Shown here piece by piece: positions 44,189 through 56,111 of a stretch of DNA of 64,000 nucleotides. Source of the stretch: Herbaspirillum frisingense. GTDB lineage: Bacteria > Pseudomonadota > Gammaproteobacteria > Burkholderiales > Burkholderiaceae_D. Each line of letters begins with the position of its first letter. Within the stretch, counting starts at the first letter, position 1. A program made the translations under genes and the position numbers. A model generated the notes under the pieces. It searched no databases. It had not been told where the DNA came from and saw nothing but the letters and a program-made list of their open reading frames with translations. Where the stretch lies: assembly GCA_009914615.1 (NCBI GenBank), contig WNDX01000003.1:1-64000 (forward strand). The letters run 5' to 3'.

Positions 44189-44587
44189 CTACTTCATCTC
44201 CATCCACGAAACATGCGCCGCCACAATCCGCCAGCCCTGTTCGAAGCGCACCCAGGCATGGCTCTGCCGCCCGACGCGCGGCTCTCCCGCGCGGGTGAAC
44301 TCGGTATTGGCCACGGCGTAATCGCACCCGTAAGTCGTGATCACCGTCCTCTGCAATACACGCATCAGGTTCTTGGGAGACCGCCCCTGCCGGAACGCCC
44401 GGATCTCATCAACCCCGACCAGATTCTCGGTCGCCCCATAGCGCACCGTATGCGGCCCATCCAGAAACAATTCATCCAGCACATCCACCTGATTGGTCGT
44501 GAGCGCAACTTCATAACGTTCAAAGGCCGCGCGCACCTCGGCCACGACCTCGGGAATATTCACCTCGAAGGGTAAGGTAGTTTCCAA
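44189..44587 (-). CDS. hpxZ: Oxalurate catabolism protein HpxZ (NTF2-like)
   Basis: 132 residues of the SnoaL/NTF2-like fold (DUF3225). The wording AAFERYEVALTTNQVDVLDE, HTVRYGATENLVGVDEIRAF and LQRTVITTYGCDYAVANTEF closely follows HpxZ of the Klebsiella hpx cluster. The start is taken as TTG 44587 because AGGAGG lies 6 nt upstream; its ribosome site overlaps the end of the LivF part, so it is co-transcribed with the transporter. HpxZ is genetically tied to oxalurate use, but its biochemical role is unclear. Confidence 0.85.
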   Translation of the reverse strand: METTLPFEVNIPEVVAEVRAAFERYEVALTTNQVDVLDELFLDGPHTVRYGATENLVGVDEIRAFRQGRSPKNLMRVLQRTVITTYGCDYAVANTEFTRAGEPRVGRQSHAWVRFEQGWRIVAAHVSWMEMK

Positions 44588-44598
44588 GAAAATCCTCC

Positions 44599-47184
<2,586 letters not shown>

Positions 47185-47188
<4 letters not shown>

Positions 47189-48063
47189 ACCTTTTTCACC
47201 TGTGCGCGGCCGAACAGGCCATTGGGACGGATGGCCAGCACCGCGATCACCAGCGCGAAGGTGATGATCTGGGTATAGCCGGAGCCGAGCGTGGCCGTGA
47301 TCAGCGCCTCGGCGATGCCGAACAGCAGGCCGGCCACCATCACGCCCCAGGCGCTGGTGATGCCGCCCAGGATGGCCACGGCGAAGGCCTTGAGCCCGAA
47401 CAGCGTGCCCATGTCGGCGTTGACGTTGAACAGCGGCGCGATCAGCACGCCGGCCACGCCCGCCAGCAGCGTGGACAAGGCGAAGGCGGCGGCAATCGCG
47501 CGCGTGATCGGGATGCCCATCAGGCGCGCGGCATCGCGGTTCTGCACCACCGCCAGCAGGGCCGTGCCCCAGCGCGTGCGGCGCGAGACGGTGTGCAGCA
47601 GCGCCGCCAGCGCGAGGCCGATGGCCGGGATCAGCAGGTGCAGCGGATACACCCCCAGCCCGACGCCGCCCACCTCGATGGACGACAGCGCCAGCGGCGA
47701 CGGCAGGCTGCGCGGCTCCTTGCCGAAGGTGTGCATGACCAGGTTGTCCAGCACGATGCCCAGCGCCACGGTGGACATCAGCCAGGCGTTGGACCCTTGC
47801 CGCGCAAAGGGGCGCACCGCCAGCACCTCGACCAGCACGCCGTACACCGCGCACAAGGTCAGCGCCAGCAGCACCGCCAGCCACATCGGCCAGCCCAGCG
47901 TCTGGGCAAACGTGAAGCACAGCACGGCGCCCAGCATCATGGAGCTGCCCTGCGCGAAATTGACGGTGCCGGAAACGGCATACGTCATGTAAAAACCGAG
48001 CGCCATCAGACCGTACATGCTGCCCAGTCCGAATCCGCTGATGAGTGCCGATAACAGCAGCAT
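47185..48063 (-). CDS. livH: Branched-chain-type ABC permease LivH
   Basis: 292 residues and about eight membrane helices. It opens with SALISGFGLGSMYGLMALGF and contains NFAQGSSMMLGAVLCF, characteristic of LivH-type permeases, with a cytoplasmic coupling loop near NRDAARLMGIPITRAIA. It forms the transmembrane pore with the LivM part of the downstream fused gene. The final four bases overlap the next start codon (ATGA), so expression is coupled. Confidence 0.92.
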
Positions 48064-48145
48064 CGTGTTCTCCCTGCTCCGCGCCGGGCTGCCGGCGCGG
48101 ATCTTTCCCGTTGGTGTCGCTTGTGTGATGGGGGCGCGCGGCGCC

Positions 48146-49330
48146 TTACTGGCTCAGGCCCACCGGCAGGATGCGGTTGTCGATGAACTGGGCCCAGACG
48201 TAGTCATCGGCTTGCAGCGCGTCGTGCACCGTGGGGCTGAAGGGCTTGACGTAGGTCTTGATCAGGCCTTCGTAGCGATCGATCTTGTAGAAGCCTTCGC
48301 GGATGGCGTCGCCGTTGGTGGAACCGGCCTTGGCGATGGCCAGCGCGGCCAGCTGCATGCCGTCATAGGCGTTGGCCACGCCGACCGCCGGGGTGATGTC
48401 GTCCGGGCCCTTGATCGCGGGATACTTGGCTTTCAGCTCGCCGACCACTTTCTCGCCCACCGGCGACAGCTTGCCGAAGAAGCTGAAGGTCTGGACGAAA
48501 TGAACGTTCTTCGCGTTCGGTCCGGCCAGTTCGGTGAAGCGGCCGCCGGCCGGGCCCCAGTGCGAGACCACCGGCACCTTCCAGCCCATGCGATCGAGCG
48601 ACTTCACGACCTGCGCCGAGGGCCCGACGTTGCCGACCAGGTAGAGCGTATCGGCGCCGGCCGCCTTCAGGCGGCTCAGTTGCGGCACCACATCGACGTC
48701 GCTGGCTTCGAACTTCTCCACGCCGGCCGGCTTCAGGCCCTTCTCGGCCAGTGCCGCGACAATGCCTTTTTCGTTGGATTCGCCCCAGGGGTTGTTGACC
48801 AGGATCAGGCCGGCCTTGCTGCTCTTGAAGGTCTTTTGCGCATAGTTCAGCATGGCCTTGTCCACCAGTTCATCCACCGCCGACACGCGGAACGCGTAGT
48901 TGGGGTTGGCGCCGTTCTTGGTCACGCCGGTGCCGGCCGCCCACGGGCCGACGAAGGGCACCTTCTCCTGGTTGACGATGGGCACGATGGCCATCGACAC
49001 CGGGGTGTCCAGGCCGCCGAACAGCACCGCCACCTTTTCCTTGAAGATCAGTTCGCGCGCCGCGACCACGCCCTTGGCCGGATTGCCCTCGTCGTCGCGG
49101 CGCACCAGTTCCAGCTTGCGCCCGCCCAGCAGGCCGCCCTTGGCGTTGATCTCGTCGATGGCAATCGTCATGCCGCGGGTCAGGGCTTCGCCGGCTTGCG
49201 CGGATTGCCCCGACAGCGCGGTGACCAGGCCGATCTTGATGGTGTCGGCGGCCAGCGCCAGCGGCGACAGGGCGGCGGCGACGGTGGCGGCTGCGGCGGC
49301 GATCAGGGTGCGGCGAGTGAAACGGATCAT
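48146..49330 (-). CDS. Branched-chain-type ABC substrate-binding protein
   Basis: 394 residues with a Tat-like or Sec signal (MIRFTRRTLIAAAAATVAAAL, processed near ALAADTIKIG) and a two-lobed type I periplasmic binding fold: KIGLVTALSGQSAQAGEALT, INAKGGLLGGRKLELVRRDD and GPWAAGTGVTKNGANPNYAF. The wide substrate range of this family includes amino acids, urea and amides. The following transporter genes and hpxZ suggest a ureide or short amide as ligand. First gene of the minus-strand operon. Confidence 0.92.
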   Translation of the reverse strand: MIRFTRRTLIAAAAATVAAALSPLALAADTIKIGLVTALSGQSAQAGEALTRGMTIAIDEINAKGGLLGGRKLELVRRDDEGNPAKGVVAARELIFKEKVAVLFGGLDTPVSMAIVPIVNQEKVPFVGPWAAGTGVTKNGANPNYAFRVSAVDELVDKAMLNYAQKTFKSSKAGLILVNNPWGESNEKGIVAALAEKGLKPAGVEKFEASDVDVVPQLSRLKAAGADTLYLVGNVGPSAQVVKSLDRMGWKVPVVSHWGPAGGRFTELAGPNAKNVHFVQTFSFFGKLSPVGEKVVGELKAKYPAIKGPDDITPAVGVANAYDGMQLAALAIAKAGSTNGDAIREGFYKIDRYEGLIKTYVKPFSPTVHDALQADDYVWAQFIDNRILPVGLSQ

Positions 49331-49538
49331 GGTGACTTCCCTCCAGGTTGGCTAAGTGGTTGGTATTGCTCCCGGCATGACTTATGCAAGGGCTATGCCA
49401 AGCGCCGCAGTGGAAGGTAATTTTTGCCGACAATATTTACTTAATATATGTAGCAAATATCTTCATTTATTGCCGCTGATAATGAAATTACTTTGCAGCA
49501 AATAACGCACAAAACATGTGCAAGACATGGAGAAAATG
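49331..49538. promoter_or_regulatory. Divergent control region of the ABC and amidase operons
   Basis: 208 AT-rich bp between two divergent operons. Candidate regulator sites: direct repeats AGCAAATA at 49452-49459 and 49497-49504, the symmetrical TTTGCAGCAAA at 49492-49502, and GCACA-5-TGTGC at 49507-49521. The GntR protein at 52288-53151 is the likely binder. Confidence 0.55.
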
Positions 49539-49982
49539 ATGCAAGCCGCACCATCATCAAACACGCCGCAGGACAACGCCCTGCCCTACGATCCCGCCGC
49601 CCTGGTCGATGAATACCTGCGCGTGCTGATGATTCCCGACCCGGCGGCGGCGCGCCGCTTCGTCTCGCCGGCGCTGAAGATCCGCTTCACCGGCGGGCGC
49701 GAGATGATCGATCCGGCGCAATGCGCGGCCTTCAACGCCACCCGCTACGGCTGGGTCAAGAAGCGCTTCGAGGGCACCGAGGTGGTGGCCGGCGCCAGCG
49801 CCGAGGAAGCGGTGGTCTACAACCGCGGCAGCCTGTACGGCGTGTGGCCGGACGGCGAAGCCTTCGACGGCAACCGCTACGTGGACCGCTATGTGATCCG
49901 CCACGGCCTGATCGTGCAGATGGACGTGTGGAACGACAGCGCCGAGCGCCTGCTGGCGCGCGCCGGCCTGGCCGAACTGTGA
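49539..49982 (+). CDS. NTF2-like (SnoaL-fold) protein
   Basis: 147 residues from ATG 49539, chosen because GGAG is 6 nt upstream (earlier in-frame ATGs at 49527 and 49536 lack good spacing). It has the NTF2-like pattern of an N-terminal helix (PAALVDEYLRVLMIPDPAAA) followed by strands (LKIRFTGGREMI, EAVVYNRGSLYGVWPDGEAF and YVIRHGLIVQMDVWND). This fold covers small isomerases, dehydratases and binding proteins. It is the second NTF2-like protein in this catabolic region beside HpxZ. No specific reaction is proposed. It is the first gene of the plus-strand operon. Confidence 0.75.
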   Translation: MQAAPSSNTPQDNALPYDPAALVDEYLRVLMIPDPAAARRFVSPALKIRFTGGREMIDPAQCAAFNATRYGWVKKRFEGTEVVAGASAEEAVVYNRGSLYGVWPDGEAFDGNRYVDRYVIRHGLIVQMDVWNDSAERLLARAGLAEL

Positions 49983-49993
49983 AGGACGCCGCG

Positions 49994-50962
49994 ATGCACG
50001 CCACCATCCTGCCGCCCGACGCCGGCGAGGCGCTGGGCCACGACATCGCGCCGCCTCCCTTCGGCGCGCTACGCGGCCACGGCCGCTTCGGCTATGCGGC
50101 CATCCACCGGCGCCCGCAATACCGCTGGCCCAACGGCGCCCGGCTGGCGGTCTACCTGGGCTTCAACATCGAGCATTTCGCCTTTGGCGAAGGGTTGGGC
50201 GCCAAGCTGGGGCCGGTGTGCCCGGAGCCGGACGTGCTCAACTACGCCTGGCGCGAATACGGCAACCGCGTCGGCGCCTGGCGCTGCCTGGAATTGTTCG
50301 AGCAACTGGCGCTGCCGGCCGGAGTGCTGATCAACACCGCGCTGTACGACCACTGCCCGGAACTGGTCGCCGCTTTCGCCGCGCGCGGCGATGAAATCAT
50401 CGGCCACGGCCACACCAACGCGCAGCAGCAAGGCACGCTGGCCGAGGCCGAGGAACTGGCCCTGCTGCGCCATTGCCGCGCGCGCATCGCCGCCGAGAGC
50501 GGCGCCGCGCCCGCCGGCTGGCTCTCGCCCTGGATTTCGGAAAGCCTGCTCACGCCCGACCTGCTGCGCGAATCCGGCTACCGCTACAACCTCAACTGGG
50601 CGCACGACGACCAGCCGGTGCGCATGCGCACGCGCGACGGCGGCAGCCTGTGGTCCATCCCCTATCCGCAGGAATTGAACGACATCCCGATGATCGTGGC
50701 GCGCCAGATGGATGGCCGCGACTTCGCCCGCATGATCGTGGACAACTTCGACGAAATGCTGGTCCAGTCGGCGCAACAACCGCTGGTGATGGGCATCGCC
50801 TTGCATCCTTACCTGGTGGGCCAGCCCTATCGCCTGCGCCATCTGCGCGGCGCGCTGGAGCACCTGGCCGCGGCGCGCGACCGCGGCGAGATCTGGTTCA
50901 CCACGCCCGGCGCCATCTGCGAGCACGTGGATGCGCTGGAAGAACTGCGCCAGGCTTTCTGA
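49994..50962 (+). CDS. Polysaccharide-deacetylase-fold hydrolase, PuuE/cyclic-imidase-like
   Basis: 322 residues of the NodB-like barrel. Segments such as RWPNGARLAVYLGFNIEHFA, LPAGVLINTALYDHCPELVA, RGDEIIGHGHTNAQQ and MGIALHPYLVGQPYRLRHL follow the allantoinase PuuE and cyclic imide hydrolase branch rather than true sugar deacetylases. Those enzymes open small cyclic amides. GAAGGA lies 7 nt before the ATG, and the gene starts 11 bp after the NTF2-like stop. Its place between an importer and an amidase fits ring opening of an imported cyclic ureide or imide, an inference from context. Confidence 0.8.
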   Translation: MHATILPPDAGEALGHDIAPPPFGALRGHGRFGYAAIHRRPQYRWPNGARLAVYLGFNIEHFAFGEGLGAKLGPVCPEPDVLNYAWREYGNRVGAWRCLELFEQLALPAGVLINTALYDHCPELVAAFAARGDEIIGHGHTNAQQQGTLAEAEELALLRHCRARIAAESGAAPAGWLSPWISESLLTPDLLRESGYRYNLNWAHDDQPVRMRTRDGGSLWSIPYPQELNDIPMIVARQMDGRDFARMIVDNFDEMLVQSAQQPLVMGIALHPYLVGQPYRLRHLRGALEHLAAARDRGEIWFTTPGAICEHVDALEELRQAF

Positions 50963-50978
50963 GCGCATCGACAAGACC

Positions 50979-52220
50979 ATGGAGAACAGCTTGAACCAAG
51001 CCCCCGCATTGCATACCGCCGCCTTCGACATCGACGACCGCGTCGGCGCCTTCGTCCCGCACGGACGCTACCGCATCGCCGGCGCCGCCAACGGTCCGCT
51101 GGCCGGCCTGCGCTTCGCCGTGAAGGATCTGTTCGACATCGCCGGCCAGCCCACCGGCGCTGGCAATCCCGACTGGCTGCGCACCCATGCGCTGCCCACC
51201 CGCAGCAACGCCCTGGTGGACAGCCTGCTCAACGCCGGCGCCAGCATGGTCGGCAAGACCCTGACCGATGAGATCGCCTACAGCATCCACGGCGACAACC
51301 ACCACTACGGCACGCCCATCAACAGCGCCGCCCCGGATCGCGTGCCGGGCGGCTCTTCCAGCGGTTCGGCGGCGGCGGTGGCGGCGCGCCTGTGCGACTT
51401 CGCGCTGGGCACCGACACCGGCGGCTCGACCCGCGTGCCGGCCAGCTATTGCGGCGTGTGGGGCTTGCGCACCACCTTCGGCCTGCTGTCCTGCGCCTCG
51501 ATGGCGCCGCTCTGCCCGGGCTACGACACCGCCACCTGGCTGGCGCACGATGCCGATACCTTCGAGCGCGTGGGCCAGGTCTTGCTGCCGCAGACCGGCG
51601 GCACGGCCTTCAAGCGCGCGCTGCTCCCTTTCGACGCGCTGGAGCAGGCGGATGCGGTATTCCGGCCGGCCATCGAACAGGTCTACGGCGCGCTGCGCGC
51701 GCTCATGCATGCAGAACATTGCCGCCTGAGCGCCGACGAAGGTGAATTGGAACGGTGGCGCCGCACCTACATCAGCGCCTCCGCCTACGAAGCCTGGCAG
51801 ACGCACAAGGGCTGGATCGAGCAAACCCGCCCCAGCTTCGGCCCCGCGGTACAGGGCCGCTGGGACATGGCGCGCGACACCAGTCCGGAGACCGCTCACG
51901 CCGCGCGTGAAAAACAGGTGCTGGTGCGCCATCAGGTGCGCTCGCTCCTGGGCACGGACGGCGTGGCGGTGATGCCCTCGGCGTCCAGCGTGGCGCCCTT
52001 GCGCGATGCCTCGGCGGCCGAGATCGATCAGGTGCGCGCGCGCACCTTCCGGCTGACGTGCATCGCCGGATTGTCGGGCCTGCCGCAGGTCAGCATCCCC
52101 TTCTTCACGCCCGACGGGCTGCCGATCGGCGTATCATTGCTGGGTCCGGCCGGCAGCGACCTGGCCCTGATCCGGCTCGCCGCCGGCATCCGGCGTTCGC
52201 TGCAAGACCCGGCGCAATAA
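50979..52220 (+). CDS. Amidase signature enzyme
   Basis: 413 residues with a complete Ser-cisSer-Lys triad: Lys49 in FAVKDLFD, the cis-Ser in PGGSSSGSAAA (about 127-128) and the nucleophile Ser150 in GTDTGGSTR. It hydrolyses a linear amide in the cytoplasm; relatives include allophanate hydrolase and biuret/ureide amidases. The ATG at 50979 lacks a ribosome site, whereas TTG 50991 has GGAG 6 nt upstream and may be the true start. It follows the PuuE-like gene by 16 bp, so it probably acts on the opened ring product. Confidence 0.9.
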   Translation: MENSLNQAPALHTAAFDIDDRVGAFVPHGRYRIAGAANGPLAGLRFAVKDLFDIAGQPTGAGNPDWLRTHALPTRSNALVDSLLNAGASMVGKTLTDEIAYSIHGDNHHYGTPINSAAPDRVPGGSSSGSAAAVAARLCDFALGTDTGGSTRVPASYCGVWGLRTTFGLLSCASMAPLCPGYDTATWLAHDADTFERVGQVLLPQTGGTAFKRALLPFDALEQADAVFRPAIEQVYGALRALMHAEHCRLSADEGELERWRRTYISASAYEAWQTHKGWIEQTRPSFGPAVQGRWDMARDTSPETAHAAREKQVLVRHQVRSLLGTDGVAVMPSASSVAPLRDASAAEIDQVRARTFRLTCIAGLSGLPQVSIPFFTPDGLPIGVSLLGPAGSDLALIRLAAGIRRSLQDPAQ

Positions 52221-52287
52221 GCCGATAAGCCGGCGCCTTCCCGCGCCAAGGGAAGGCCGGCGGCGCGACAGACCAATCCACACGACG

Positions 52288-53151
52288 ATGAGCGACACTT
52301 CCACCCGCAATACCGCCAAGCGCGCCGACAAAACCGGCGCCGCAGACAAGAACGCCACCAAGCGCGGCGGCAAGCATGCGGAACCCGCCCCGGCGCCGGC
52401 CCGCCAGAGCCGCGCCGGACGGCCGCGCGTGCGGCACGACACGCTGGCTGACGCCTCGCTGCTGCAGACCGACACCGACGCCGGCGACGATATCATCGGC
52501 CGCATCTATCACACGGTGTTCGACAGCGTGATGAGCCAGCGCCTGACGCCCGGCACCAAGCTGCCGGAAGCGGCGCTGTGCGAACTGTTCGGGGTGGGCC
52601 GCACGGTGGTGCAGAAGGCACTGCAGAAACTGGCGCACGAACACATCGTCGAACTGCGTCCCAATCGCGGCGCGGTGGTGGCGATGCCGACGCCGGAAGA
52701 AACGCGCGAGATCTTCGAGGCGCGCCGCGCGCTGGAGGCGGCCATCATGCGATTGGCCGTGAACAACGCCACGCGCGCCGACCTCACCAGGCTGCGCCGC
52801 CAGCTCAAGGAAGAACACGAGGTCATGCACAGCTACGCCCAGACCCGCTGGGCGCGGCTGGCCTCGTCCTTCCACATGCGGGTGGCCGAACTGTCGCGCA
52901 ATGCGACGCTGCAGCGCTACCTGAGCGAACTGGTATCGCGCTGCTCGCTGATCGTGGCCCTGCATGAACCGGCCGGCTATGCCGCCTGCGAACATGACGA
53001 ACACACCCTGATCGTGGACCTGATCGAGCGTGGCGATGCCGAAGGCGCGGTAGCGGCGATGGAGGCGCATCTGGTGACACTGGAAGAACACATCCATCTG
53101 GTCAGCGAGAAGAGCGGCAACAGCCTGGCGCGCATGCTGGGGATGGAATAA
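52288..53151 (+). CDS. GntR-family regulator, FCD subfamily
   Basis: 287 residues. A long low-complexity basic and Ala-rich tail (1-65) precedes the winged helix (about 72-140: IIGRIYHTVFDSVMSQRLTP, then GVGRTVVQKALQKLAHEHIV). The FCD domain (about 150-275) has SFHMRVAEL and CEHDEHTLIVDLI with metal-type histidines. It is last in the amidase operon and is the probable regulator of both divergent operons around 49331-49538. It is a clear paralogue of the GntR protein at 23890-24660, sharing MSQRLTPGTKL-like and MLGM endings. Confidence 0.9.
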   Translation: MSDTSTRNTAKRADKTGAADKNATKRGGKHAEPAPAPARQSRAGRPRVRHDTLADASLLQTDTDAGDDIIGRIYHTVFDSVMSQRLTPGTKLPEAALCELFGVGRTVVQKALQKLAHEHIVELRPNRGAVVAMPTPEETREIFEARRALEAAIMRLAVNNATRADLTRLRRQLKEEHEVMHSYAQTRWARLASSFHMRVAELSRNATLQRYLSELVSRCSLIVALHEPAGYAACEHDEHTLIVDLIERGDAEGAVAAMEAHLVTLEEHIHLVSEKSGNSLARMLGME

Positions 53152-53171
53152 CGCCTGCCTGTTGCGCCATC

Positions 53172-53213
53172 AAAAAAAGCGGCATTGCCCTGGTGAGGCA
53201 ATGCCGCTTTTTT
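53172..53213 (+). terminator. Strong bidirectional terminator
   Basis: AAAAAAAGCGGCATTGCC / GGCAATGCCGCTTTTTT with a 7-nt loop, 20 bp after gntR. Symmetric A/T flanks allow it also to end the converging flavin monooxygenase transcript. Confidence 0.92.
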
Positions 53214-53257
53214 CATGGGCGAAGCACCGGGAACGCCTGACGTCCCGGCGAGCCGCG

Positions 53258-54271
<1,014 letters not shown>

Positions 54272-54358
54272 GTATGGATCCTTGGGGCGCGCCGGGATCG
54301 CCGCCGCGCCGGGTTGCCGGGTGGTTCGCCCGGAATCGCTGCAAGCCGCGCCGGACGC

Positions 54359-55387
54359 TCAGTCCAGCTTGACCACCAGCTTGCCGAAATTCTTGCCTTG
54401 CAACAGGCCCATGAAGGCTTGCGGCGCGTTCTCCAGGCCATGTGCGACATCCTCGCGATAGCGCAGCAAGCCGTCCTTGAGCCAGCCCGCGACGTCGTGC
54501 TGGAAGGCCGCGTGCAGGTCGGGACGGTTGACGTAGTAATCGAAGATGATGAAGCCCTGGATCTGGATGCGCTGGGTCAGCACGCGGCGCAGGAAGGCGG
54601 TGCTGTCGGTGGCGACCTTGCCGCCGTTGTAATGCGCGATCAGGCCGCACACTGGGATGCGCGCATGCACGTTGAGCAGCGGCACCACGGCGTCGAACAC
54701 GGCGCCGCCGACGTTTTCGAAATAGATGTCGATGCCCTTGGGACAGGCCGCCTTGAGCTGCGCGCCGAAATCGGCCGCGCGGTGGTCGATGCAGGCGTCG
54801 AAGCCCAGTTCCTTGACGGCGTATTCGCACTTCTGCGCACCGCCGGCCACGCCGACCACGCGGCAGCCCTTGATCTTGGCGATCTGTCCCACCAGCGAGC
54901 CGACGGCGCCGGTGGCGGCGGCCACCACCACGGTCTCGCCGGCGCGCGGCTGGCCGATGTCCATCAGGCCGGCATAGGCGGTGTAGCCGGGCATGCCCAG
55001 CACGCCCAGCGCATGCGAGGGGTGTTCAAAGCCTGCCGGCAGCCTGGTGACGCCAGAACCGTCAGACACGGCGTATTCCTGCCAGCCGGTGTAGGCCATC
55101 ACCAGATCGCCTTCATGGAAGCCGGGATGGCGCGAGGCCGCCACGCGCGAGACGGTGCCGCCGGTCATGACCGCGCCGATCTCGACCGAGGGCGCATAAG
55201 ACGGCGCGTCGCTCATGCGGCCGCGCATGTAGGGATCGAGCGACAGCCATTCGGCGCGCAACAGCAATTGGCCGTCTTCCAGTGTAGGGATGGCGACTTC
55301 TTCCAGCCGGAAATTGTCCGCCGTGGGGGCGGCCGCGGGACGCGAGGCAAGGACGATCCTGCGGTTGACTGTGGGCGTGGCGCTCAT
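54359..55387 (-). CDS. NADP-dependent MDR oxidoreductase (leukotriene B4 dehydrogenase / CurA-like)
   Basis: 342 residues of the medium-chain reductase family. LSLDPYMRGRM near residue 50 and the nucleotide-binding AATGAVGSLVGQIAKIKGCR near 155-175 are diagnostic of the zinc-free double-bond reductase group. FENVGGAVFDAVVPLL is a further signature. These enzymes reduce alpha,beta-unsaturated carbonyls with NADPH. Start ATG 55387 gives the normal N terminus. Its gene lies between the TetR regulator and the LLM gene in one transcript. Confidence 0.9.
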   Translation of the reverse strand: MSATPTVNRRIVLASRPAAAPTADNFRLEEVAIPTLEDGQLLLRAEWLSLDPYMRGRMSDAPSYAPSVEIGAVMTGGTVSRVAASRHPGFHEGDLVMAYTGWQEYAVSDGSGVTRLPAGFEHPSHALGVLGMPGYTAYAGLMDIGQPRAGETVVVAAATGAVGSLVGQIAKIKGCRVVGVAGGAQKCEYAVKELGFDACIDHRAADFGAQLKAACPKGIDIYFENVGGAVFDAVVPLLNVHARIPVCGLIAHYNGGKVATDSTAFLRRVLTQRIQIQGFIIFDYYVNRPDLHAAFQHDVAGWLKDGLLRYREDVAHGLENAPQAFMGLLQGKNFGKLVVKLD

Positions 55388-55430
55388 GGGGAGTCCTTTC
55401 AGGAATGGGATGCGGTCGATGGGCGGGAGA

Positions 55431-56039
55431 TCACTGCGGCGGCACCAGCACGCGCCGCGTGACCAGCATCGCGCTTTCCATCGGCACGCGGTCACGGCTG
55501 AGCTTGGACAGCAGGCTGGCGCCCAACCATTGCTGGTACAGCATGGTGGCGGTGGCCAGCGGTTCCAGCACGGTGTGCAGCGAACCTTCGGCCAGGCCTT
55601 CGGCGATGCAGTCGGCAATGCGCGCGATGAAGCGCCCGGTGCCTTCGTGCAAGGCCTCGCGCATGTCGTTGGAGAGATCGGCCACTTCAGCCGAGAGTTT
55701 CACGACCAGGCAGCGCTGTTCGAATTCCTGGCAGCACTGGCTCTCCAGCCAGTAGCCCCAATAGGTCAGCAGGCGCTCGCGCGCGCTGGCGCCATAGGCG
55801 GCGCCGCCCAGCACCTGGCCCAGCAGTTCCAGGTAGCCGGCCACGTAGTGCTCGATGAGCTCGCGGCCGTACTGCTCCTTGGAACCGAAGTAGTGATAGA
55901 AGGAACCCTTGGGAATATCGGCGGCCGTCAGGATCTCTGACAGGCCGACGCCAGAGAAGCCTTTCTGCGCGATGATCGCGCGTCCGGCCATCAGGATGTT
56001 CCGTTTGTTTTCGCCGTAATTTTCTCGCATGGCGGCCAT
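55431..56039 (-). CDS. TetR/AcrR-family regulator
   Basis: 202 residues with the helix-turn-helix near 12-55 (NKRNILMAGRAIIAQKGFSG, then IPKGSFYHYFGSKEQYG). The ligand domain contains two adjacent Cys (ESQCCQEFEQRC), so thiol chemistry may contribute to sensing of electrophiles. It is the first gene of the reductase operon and has a perfect palindrome just upstream, consistent with autorepression. Confidence 0.9.
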   Translation of the reverse strand: MAAMRENYGENKRNILMAGRAIIAQKGFSGVGLSEILTAADIPKGSFYHYFGSKEQYGRELIEHYVAGYLELLGQVLGGAAYGASARERLLTYWGYWLESQCCQEFEQRCLVVKLSAEVADLSNDMREALHEGTGRFIARIADCIAEGLAEGSLHTVLEPLATATMLYQQWLGASLLSKLSRDRVPMESAMLVTRRVLVPPQ

Positions 56040-56051
56040 TCTAGCGAAAAA

Positions 56052-56068
56052 TTAGACCGGTCGTCTAA
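56052..56068. promoter_or_regulatory. Predicted TetR operator
   Basis: Perfect palindrome TTAGAC-CGGTC-GTCTAA ending 13 bp upstream of the tetR start codon. A partial further copy, GTCTAAGACCGG, extends it to about 56075. Confidence 0.7.
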
Positions 56069-56111
56069 GACCGGCTTTTTTCCGGGAAAACCGCCCTGCT
56101 TCAATGGCGCG

